This document shows positions 57,661 through 64,000 of a DNA stretch of 64,000 bases, piece after piece. Source of the DNA: Zanthoxylum bungeanum. Its lineage: Eukaryota; Streptophyta; Magnoliopsida; Sapindales; Rutaceae. The stretch covers positions 20,863 to 84,862 of the forward strand of contig SKCR01035578.1 in assembly GCA_019454045.1 (NCBI GenBank), written 5' to 3'. The notes below the pieces were generated by a model. That model was given only the letters and a program-made list of their open reading frames with translations, did not search any database and was not told the origin of the DNA. The position numbers were made by a program, and so were the translations under genes. The first letter of the stretch is position 1. Each line of letters opens with the position of its first letter.

Positions 57661-58825
57661 TTATTCTTTTACCATGTTCCTTGGATTTGGCTCTGTGTTG
57701 CTAGGATTGGTACCTGGCGGTCTGTAACTCTGAGCATTGGCCAGTTGTCCCATTTGATTCTCCAGTGCTTTGATAGAGGCTGAATGGCTTTGATTCAATG
57801 CTACTTGATTTTGAACCATAGCTGCTAAAGCATCGTATTTTGCTTCTTGCTTCTTCAACTGGGCCAACACTTCTATTATTCTTGGTTCTTTTTCATGATC
57901 ATGGCCTTTGTTCTTATGCTGGAATCCAGGTGGTGGATAGTTCTGTTGTTGGAATCCATGTGGTGGATTGTTCTTTTGCCCTGAATTGTCGCTCCATGAA
58001 AAATTCAGATGATTCCTCCACCCTGGGTTGTAGGTGTTGGAATATGGATTGTTCCACTGTTTATTGAAATTGTTGACATAATTCACCATTTCTTTAAGTT
58101 GGTTTTGTTCTGGTGCTCCTCCATATGGTGAACTTATGGATCCACCATTAACTTTCATGTTAAGAGTTTCCAGATTTTTGCAAATCACATCCAGCTTGGA
58201 ATTCAGCAGCAGCATCAATTGTGGTTCTCATTATTCCAGAAAGTCCATTGTAGAAGGTTTGGACTTGTAGCCATTTTGCAATCTCATGGTGAGGACATTT
58301 CCGGAGTAAATCTTTGAATCTTTCCCAAGCTTCGCAGAGGGATTCTAAATCTTGTTGTACAAAAGATGTGATGTCATTTCTCAGTTTTGATGTTCTGGCT
58401 GGTGGAAAGTACTTTGCAAGGAAATTGGTGGCTAGAGTGTTCCAAGTTGTGATGGAACCTGCTGGTAACGAATGTAGCCAAGCTTTAGCTCTATCGTTCA
58501 GGGAATTTGGAAAAACCCGCAGTCTCATTTCTTCTTCAGCTGCTCGGTTGTAATTGAAAGTACCGCAAACTTCCAGGAAGTTGCTGATGTGGGCATTAGG
58601 ATCTTCAGTTGCATTTCCCCAAAACTGTACTGACTGCTGAATCATCTGGATGCATGTTTTGATGTCACCCGCATTTGTTGGTAATGGAGGAAGTACAATA
58701 CAGGAAATGAAGCCGTCGACCACCGGAATGGTTCTGTCTCGAATGGTTTTCGGTGGTGCAACGGTCAAAGGTTCAGGTTCCATGTTAATGATTGGTTCTT
58801 GGCCTTCTCGCATTTCCCTTCTCAA
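57661..58825 (-). pseudogene. gag: Athila Gag (Retrotrans_gag), one frameshift
   Basis: The first frame (58825-58160, 221 codons) has the Retrotrans_gag capsid core: an NFLEVC..F.....A..E..RLR.FP.SL..RAK.WL..LP region, then FL.KYFPPARTSKLRNDI..F.Q and CP.H....WLQ...FYNGL. The second (58218-57661) resumes at a small deletion and carries a Gln/Asn/Pro-rich linker and a helix (QNQVALNQSHSASIKALENQMGQLA). The CCHC knuckle usually found between these parts is missing. The LOG element's gag remnant has the opposite set: knuckle but no capsid core. Confidence 0.85.
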
Positions 58826-58998
58826 CTGTTTGATGGTTCTTTCAATCTCTGGGTCAAGCGGTCGGAGTTAAAAGCTTCTGGTTCATCTCATGTAGTTTCT
58901 GATAACCTGAAACACAAGAAAACAAAAACAATAAGTAAAAAGAAATTAGATACAAGTAACGTATCTAACCCCAAAACTAATAGTGAAAGATAAATAAG

Positions 58999-59016
58999 TC
59001 CACGGTAACTGCACCA
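58999..59016 (-). other. Mutated Athila primer site
   Basis: On minus: TGGTGCAGTTACCGTGGA, four changes from TGGCGCCGTTGCCGGGGA of the LOG element. The LTR end is six bases away. Confidence 0.75.
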
Positions 59017-59022
59017 AAAACT

Positions 59023-61186
59023 TGACCGGTGCGTAATCACACGCGTATAACGCAAGCGTACGTATCGTTCAAGTAGTATAAAAAGTATCGATCCCACGAG
59101 GACTTAATGCCTAATCTATTAATTTTATGAGGTCAAATGATTACTAGTATCTAACATGTTGATTGATTGATTTGAAATGGTGATGATTCTAAATTTAAAA
59201 ACAAGTAAATAAAATTACACGAAAGTAGGTTTAAGAAAATTCAATATTAGGAAACTATCTAGGGTTGTGAATCTTTCTAATATCTTTTAAAAGATAAAGT
59301 GGTTAATTCATGTTTGTGTAATAAATCGGTTTACTAACCTGGAACTCTAAATTATGCGAAAGCCTCTGTCGATGGTCAGACGCAAATACCCAGTATAACC
59401 CAATTGAACCACATGTCTATGTCAACCAAATTACCTGGATTCATTATGTTTAAGTTCCAATTATGGCTACCCCCGCTCGACAGGTGTATGTCTATCCTGT
59501 AAGGAAATCTATTAAAGGGTTATCTATCCTCAATGAAGATCATGGGCTATTAAGTCTAAGGCTGAAACCTAAAATTCCTTTGTCAAGTTTATTTTAGATT
59601 TACCAGATCAATCTTATTAGTGGCTAATTAACAAGACGCATTAAGCTTAAGACTTAATATGGAAACCTTTAAATTACCCAAACTATAAAATAACCCATTA
59701 TAAACCGGTGATATTAGAATTCATCACAACCCCAGATAACTAATTTAGTTACGACACATAACTAGGGCTAGTAAAATAAAAGACATAAAGTAAAATTGCT
59801 GAAAAGTAATTGTGGTAAAGTAAAAGCTGAAAAGTAAATTACAATAAAATAAAATGCTTAGGTAAAAGGATCAACTTTTACTACTACTAATTAGATATCT
59901 CCCTTAATATAATATATTAACTTGTGATTATTTTACCAACTAGCCATATAGGCGGTAACCTGATTAAGTAAAATTAATTTCAACCAGCCATAAAGGCGGA
60001 ACCAAAAATAACCCGCCATATAGGCGGTAAGAAAATTTAATTACCAACCGACCAATCTGGCGGTATCCTTGATTAGTCAGGTTTAAACCAGTTTAAAATG
60101 AATTACCAACCGACCAATATAGCGGTATCCTCATTAAGTCAATATTTTAAATAGTGAATATATTATATTTAAGGGAGATTAATCTAATAGCAATAGTAAA
60201 AGAATTACCTTTCACCCTAGCAGGGGGAAGTTACCTCCTCATGTGTGAATAGTAAAAACTATAAAAGTAAAAAAAAGTAAATTACTATTATTACATAACG
60301 TAATTAAAATTAATTACAAAACTAAAATTTAAAAGAAACTAGATAGAAAACTCCATATTTACATCAGAGAAATCAGAGAGGAAGGTACATCTGAAACTGA
60401 AATTTTGAGCTATATTTATAGGCGTCCATAAGTGCCACGCGTCGCGACGCACAGGTTTCTTCTTGCGTCGCGACGCACTGAAGTGGCAGCTTCTGATTGG
60501 TTGGCTTCAGATTCTTATCTGACATGTGGCGATTGCGGATAAGGTGATAAGGTGACACGTGGCAAGGCGATTCGCACTCAATGATTATGCTGATGTGGCG
60601 ATGATGTGGCGCTGATGTTGCACTGACATGGCGACATGTGGCGATAGTGACTGTCGGCACCATAGAATTATGACATGTGGCACTTTTTGATTGAATGATG
60701 ATGACATGGCGGTGACGTGGCATGTTGTCTCAGTCAACTGGTGATGTGGATGATGACGTGGCTGACACATGGAGAGTGACATGTGGCGACACGTGGTGAT
60801 GGCGATTGTCGGCACCGTAGGATGATGACACGTAGCTCGGCGCACGTTAGCAGATCGTCTGTGATGGTGACACATGGCACGACGCACGTTAGCAAAGTCA
60901 AACTTTTCAGATTCTGACATGTGGACTCGGCTCACGTTAGCATGGATTAGCGCACGTTAGGCGTCGCGACGCCAAAGGCTTGCGCGTCGCGACGCGCGAA
61001 ATGATGAAAATGCCCTTTATGTTCTTTTTTTCACTGTTTTGGCCCCAAATCACCTCCAGAATGTCCTGAAACTTTATTATTCTACAAAATAACACAAAAC
61101 ACATCAAAATATTCACAAAACGCAAGAAACTATACAAAATATTAGGTCAAATGAGTGGGAAATAGTGATACATTTACCACTCATCA
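59023..61186 (-). repeat. Athila-type LTR related to LOG-element LTRs (-)
   Basis: On minus it starts TGATGAGTGG and ends GCACCGGTCA. It has the same plan as the LOG-element LTR: palindrome pair (60961-60997), a field of TGACACGTGGC/TGACATGTGGCG motifs (about 60520-60930), a second palindrome pair (60439-60476), a TATA box (60411-60420) and the 17-mer repeats (about 59940-60130). Sequence identity is only partial, so it is a sister subfamily. Confidence 0.85.
60411..60930 (-). promoter_or_regulatory. U3 promoter of the minus-strand LTR
   Basis: The TATA box reads TATAAATATA on minus (60411-60420). Upstream are CACGTG cores (for example near 60556 and 60788) and many ACATGTGGCG or ACGTGGC variants. 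The paired palindromes at 60439-60450 and 60465-60476 lie between the TATA box and the array, as in the LOG element. Confidence 0.65.
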
Positions 61187-61641
61187 CTTATAAATTGGCA
61201 AACAGGGTATTTTAAAGTCAGATTCCCGAGACTTAAATGTTGTCTTTCTTTTTGGAATTGTGTATATAACATGTGAATTGCATGATGCACATATCCACTG
61301 GAATGCGTCTCAAGAGTCTTATATATGTCATCCAAAGACTCCTTACTCAATCCATCCCTAATGAATTTAATTTTATCTTCACGGTTATCAGACACCATTC
61401 CTAAAGAACGACAACGAGTATTACATGTCATGCGAGCACATTTATAGCAAACACCCATTCTTTTAGCTCTTCACTTTTTAGCATAGGTGTTTCTTCCTAA
61501 ACCAGACAGATATGAATAAAAAGAGTCAGAGGACTCACCTGCCAATCGGACCCGTGCTTCAATAATCCAACGAATGTCATTAGGAATACCTTTGATCATC
61601 AGTAGTCTCATTCGTTCCAAGCAAGCTTTATAGACTTTCAT
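61174..61641 (-). pseudogene. Small basic Cys-rich protein in the env-like position, one stop
   Basis: The frame runs from ATG 61641 to a stop at 61174, with one in-frame TGA at 61471-61473 (an expected CGA Arg changed by C-to-T). The N-terminal half is helical and holds C-ERMRLLM..GIPNDI. A GESS segment follows. A basic patch spans the stop (AKK, then RAKRMG), directly followed by CYKC and NTRC cysteine pairs (C-X2-C-X4-C-X3-C) and an IKFIRDGL-type helix. The order of leucine-rich start, GES, basic patch and Cys cluster resembles the cysteine-rich nucleic-acid-binding proteins of carlaviruses, which act in silencing suppression. That match is from memory of the family layout and unproven. 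The 3' end is overrun by the LTR at 61186, so the natural C-terminus is lost. Confidence 0.45.
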
Positions 61642-61777
61642 CAGAGAGTTTTGAGGGAGAGAAGGAAATTACTTGTGATGATTTACGAGAACGTCTTCCA
61701 TCGTGAAATATGACTTTACCTACACAAATTAAACACACCAAAATAAAACACACCAAATCACAATATATACACAAATT

Positions 61778-61806
61778 GCATGGATTGCCTCCCAGCTAGC
61801 GCTAAG
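61778..61806 (-). other. Conserved post-pol block
   Basis: On minus TTAGCGCTAGCTGGG continues into AGGCAATCCATGC. It is the counterpart of 14864-14890 in the LOG element, about 36 bases after the integrase stop. Confidence 0.75.
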
Positions 61807-61841
61807 TTTAAAGTCATCAGCTAGACATGACTACCCGAATG

Positions 61842-62384
61842 TTAGGCTGGATCTGAAAGTGTGACACTTTCTGTTTTTCGCTCAAATGATTCTCTCGAGT
61901 AGTGCTTGACACGCTGGCTGTTAACTTTGAATGTTTTGTTGGTGTTGGGATCAAGTAACTCAACAGCTCCATATGGTAAAACCTGAGTGATCACAAATGG
62001 ACCTGACCACCTTGACTTCAACTTTCCAGGGAAAAGTTTTAACCGTGAATTGTATAATAACACTTGCTGCCTTGGTTCCAAATGTTTGTGCACTATTTTT
62101 CGATCATGCCATTTCTTGGTATTTTCTTTGTATAATCTAGAATTCACATAAGCCTGTAGGTGAAATTCCTCCAATTCGTTAAGTTGGTGGAGTCGATTTT
62201 CTCCTGCTGCTTGTAGATCAAGATTCAATTTCTTCAGTGCCGAGTACGCCTTGTGTTCAAGCTCCACCGGCAGATGGCACGCTTTCCCAAACACCATTCG
62301 ATATTGAGACATACCAAATGGTGTCTTGTAAGCTGTCCGATAGGCCCATAATGCGTCATCTAGTTTTGTAGACCAGTCCTTCAT
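61842..62384 (-). CDS. pol: Athila integrase C-terminal domain, 180 aa frame
   Basis: The frame reads [19 protein letters not shown], then [16 protein letters not shown] (Athila signature), a helical linker [19 protein letters not shown], and the DNA-binding SH3-like end [27 protein letters not shown]. The natural stop is TAA/TAG before the post-pol block. The start ATG is internal, since integrase runs on from 62768-62403 with a frame break near 62395. Confidence 0.9.
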   Translation of the reverse strand: MKDWSTKLDDALWAYRTAYKTPFGMSQYRMVFGKACHLPVELEHKAYSALKKLNLDLQAAGENRLHQLNELEEFHLQAYVNSRLYKENTKKWHDRKIVHKHLEPRQQVLLYNSRLKLFPGKLKSRWSGPFVITQVLPYGAVELLDPNTNKTFKVNSQRVKHYSRESFERKTESVTLSDPA

Positions 62385-62402
62385 TGTTGATCCAACAGTT
62401 CT

Positions 62403-62768
62403 TTACAAGATTCTTTTGATCTCCCTGTTTGAAACTTCAACCTGTCCATTTGACTGTGGATGGTAGGCAGTGGAAACTTTATGAGTAACTCTGTATTTAG
62501 ATAGGAGTGCATCAAAGTATCTGTTGCAGAAATGTGTGCCACAATCACTGATAATTGCACGAGGTGTTCCGTAGCGAGTGAAAATATTCTTTTTAAGGAA
62601 TTTTATCACCACTTTTGAATTATTGGATGGCAGTGCAATTGCTTCAACCCATTTGGAGACGTAGTCTACTACAACTAGTATGTATATGTTTCTGAATGAT
62701 GGAACAAAGGGTCCCATAAAATCAATCCCCCATATATCAAATATCTCCACTTCCAGAATGTTTTGCAA
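62403..62768 (-). CDS. pol: Athila integrase catalytic core
   Basis: WGIDFMGPF (first Asp), [13 protein letters not shown] (second Asp) and [17 protein letters not shown] (Glu) make a complete DDE set. [12 protein letters not shown] between them is typical of plant Ty3 integrases. The second motif has Cys where Gly is usual (SDCGTHF, normally SDGGTHF), which may impair catalysis. The frame ends at 62403 with a stop, then pol continues in another frame. Confidence 0.9.
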   Translation of the reverse strand: MQNILEVEIFDIWGIDFMGPFVPSFRNIYILVVVDYVSKWVEAIALPSNNSKVVIKFLKKNIFTRYGTPRAIISDCGTHFCNRYFDALLSKYRVTHKVSTAYHPQSNGQVEVSNREIKRIL

Positions 62769-62771
62769 AGT

Positions 62772-63280
62772 TCATTCATTTCTCCTTGAAATATTTCTTG
62801 TTCTCTGGCACCTGTCACATTGAAGAGCAAATAAGTAAGCATATTTAAAAAGAGTGGGCCAGAACAAACCTGATTGAAGGACTTTGGCTGCAGTTTTATT
62901 CCCGCTGAAGTGTCTGCCATATGGTGATGAATGACAATGTTGCAGAACACAGTTGACCTCATCATGTGGAACACAACGTCTCAGTAATTGATCAGCACAA
63001 CATTTGAATAGGTACGGCTCATCCCAGACATAGTGCTTGATTCTTTGAAGAATTTCTTCCATTGTTGAGTTGTCCATTCCAATGGCCATTTTCCTGATCC
63101 TATGTAGTTGACATAGTCAGCATACCAAGAGACATCATGTTTTTTCATGGCAAATAACTGTTCATATGGAAAAGTTTCTTTGATTGTTAGTTCTTTGCCA
63201 GCTGTTTCTTCTTCATTCTTGAGCCTCGATAAGTGATCTGCCACTTGGTTTTCTATTCCTTTCTTATCTCGGATCTCCAC
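62772..63280 (-). CDS. pol: Athila RNase H end and integrase zinc-binding domain
   Basis: Two overlapping frames cover it. 63280-62981 has the end of RNase H (GIENQVADHLSRL) and an F-DEQLF-like linker. 63089-62772 has YLFKCCADQLLRRCVP, HCHSSPYGRHFSGNKTAAK and LQCDRCQR, the HHCC integrase zinc site. Frame changes occur near 63050 and 62770. The expected Gly in the HSSPYGGHF motif is Arg here. Confidence 0.85.
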
Positions 63281-63596
63281 ATCAATCTTGCAGTAGAAGT
63301 ATCCAACGGATCAATCTGGGTTTGGCATTTTTCTTCGCGATAAGTATTTGATTGCTGAATGATCTGTGTAGACCACCAATTTGGGACCCAGTAGATATGG
63401 GCAGAATTTATCAAAAATAAACACAACTGCAAGCAACTCTTTTTCCGTGGTGTGTAGTTGAAGTTGAGTTTTAATTCAGAGTTCTGCTGGAGTAATAAAT
63501 TGTGTGAAAGTTCTTTGCTTGTGTTGTCCCAAAACTGCACCTACAGCAAAATACTAGCATCGCACATTAACTCAAATGGAAGGGTCCAGTTTGGTG
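63253..63596 (-). pseudogene. pol: Athila RT-RNase H junction, frameshifted
   Basis: From the cut at 63596 the minus strand reads PNWTLPFELMCDAS, the start of the Ty3 RNase H domain, then loses frame at about 63555 (one base lost after the DAS codons). The remaining RNase H (Y-TTEKELLAVVF-like, then LLGPKLVVYTDHSAIKYL-like) is visible in a mixture of frames. The RT domain would lie beyond the plus-strand LTR, outside the window. Confidence 0.8.
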
Positions 63597-64000
63597 TGAT
63601 GAGTGGTATTTCTATCACTATTTCCCACTCATTTAACTTAATATTTTGTATAGTTTCTTGAGTTTTATGAACGTTTTGATATATTTTGTGTTATTTTGCA
63701 GATAAATAAAGTTTCAGGACATTCTGGAGCTGTTTTGGGGCAAATTGGACAAAAATGGACAAAAAGGGCAAAATCGTCATTTCAGCGTCGCGCCGCCCAG
63801 ACCTTCAGCGTCGCGACGCTCAGTGTGCGCCGAATCTGCTAACATGCGCCTGGTCCACAAAATCAGAATCTGAGAAAAGTTGACTTTGCTAACGTGCGCC
63901 GTGCCACGTGTCACCATCACAACGGAGATGCTAAAATGCGCCGTGCCACGTGTCGAAATCTCATTGCTTGGACGGCCACCGCCCCACGTGTCATCCTACG
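63597..64000 (+). repeat. Start of another LTR of the LOG-element family (+), truncated by window edge
   Basis: TGATGAGTGGTATTTCTATC matches the LTR start at 11454. The paired palindromes occur at about 63785-63822 (the first decayed to GCGTCGCGCCGC) and GTGCCACGTGTC modules near 63902, 63940 and 63984. It interrupts the minus-strand pol between RT and RNase H; the predicted TSD is TGGTG (63592-63596). Confidence 0.85.

Larger units (their letters stand above)
57268..61186 (-). mobile_element. Athila-lineage element fragment: 5' LTR plus gag (minus)
   Basis: LTR 59023-61186, mutated primer site 58999-59016, gag 58825-57661 and the gag-protease linker to 57268, where it is cut off inside the protease region next to an AT-rich stretch. 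The LTR joins the upstream sequence at 61186 with no polypurine tract. The element therefore looks inserted into the integrase-bearing piece at 61187 and is not its 3' LTR. Confidence 0.7.
61187..63596 (-). mobile_element. Athila-lineage pol 3' half plus accessory ORF (minus)
   Basis: In minus order: RNase H (from 63596), integrase zinc site, integrase core, integrase C-terminus, post-pol block (61806-61778), then the Cys-rich frame. The segment is cut on one side by a plus-strand LTR at 63597 and on the other by the LTR at 61186. The integrase C-terminus has [27 protein letters not shown], the hallmark of Athila elements, and no chromodomain. Confidence 0.85.

Noticed and set aside
59023..61186. 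This LTR as the shared 3' LTR of the pol piece in a tandem LTR-int-LTR-int array
   Set aside because: There is no polypurine tract at the pol-side junction, and the Cys-rich frame runs straight into the LTR, so separate insertion is more likely. It is not fully excluded.
1..64000. tRNA, rRNA, MITE or Helitron elements
   Set aside because: No clover-leaf, rRNA core, short-TIR/TSD pair or Helitron-type end was found by reading; short or diverged ones could be missed by eye.

Overview
The window is plant nuclear DNA, almost certainly from a eudicot: it is AT-rich and built nearly entirely of LTR retrotransposons of plant type (Ty1/copia with initiator-tRNA-Met primer sites, Ty3/Athila-like with a TGGCGCCGTTGCCGGGGA primer site). 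I see no intact host gene, no rRNA or tRNA gene and no bacterial signature. It reads as a heterochromatic, heavily nested repeat block. Species cannot be told from the sequence.

Layout. (1) 1-8936: remnants of a large non-coding LTR element on the minus strand ('element A'), with LTRs at 1096-3596 and 6462-8936, a non-coding interior holding eleven 32-bp hairpin repeats, further LTR scraps at 1-531 and a truncated copia LTR at 532-1095. (2) 8937-11448 and 33772-37729: an old, decayed minus-strand copia element with a 2.7-kb LTR, a primer site at 34970-34981 and an integrase relic near 10.7 kb. It was split by the next layer. (3) 11454-33766: an Athila-type LTR element on the plus strand (TSD CTATC) that lacks pol and instead carries a LONELY GUY (LOG) cytokinin-activating enzyme reading frame between its gag remnant and its 3' LTR. 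(4) 15832-30293: a decayed copia element ('Copia-1', TSD ATGGG) inserted inside the LOG frame, with a four-fold tandem amplification of its leader. (5) 37730-39660: other LTR scraps and unassigned sequence. (6) 39661-56555: a non-autonomous minus-strand element ('element D', TSD GAAAC) with four LTRs, three of them in a tandem LTR-plus-leader array. (7) 39807-49815: a young, nearly complete copia element ('Copia-2') inside one LTR of element D. (8) 56561-63596: unassigned sequence, then two Athila-lineage pieces on the minus strand: an LTR plus gag (57268-61186), and an RNase H-integrase segment (61187-63596) followed by a small basic Cys-rich reading frame in the env-like position. (9) 63597-64000: the start of another LTR of the LOG-element type, cut by the window edge.

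Main points. Two Athila-type elements carry a non-retroviral reading frame in the space between pol and the 3' LTR, where env-like genes sit. One is a LOG enzyme homologue of 217 codons that was uninterrupted until Copia-1 landed in it; its C-terminus ends in a basic patch plus an LxLxL (EAR-like) motif. The other is a short protein whose layout recalls the cysteine-rich nucleic-acid-binding proteins of carlaviruses, broken by one stop codon. The LTR family of the LOG element also has an unusual promoter: repeated G-box plus CCAAT modules just upstream of a TATA box, bracketed by pairs of GCGTCGCGACGC palindromes. Separately, two unrelated elements (Copia-1 and element D) show tandem amplification of the primer-site/leader region, with only one primer site per array left in consensus form.

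Limits: all alignments were done by eye. Family names rest on motif recognition. Copia-2's frameshifts are mostly single-base homopolymer changes and may be assembly errors.
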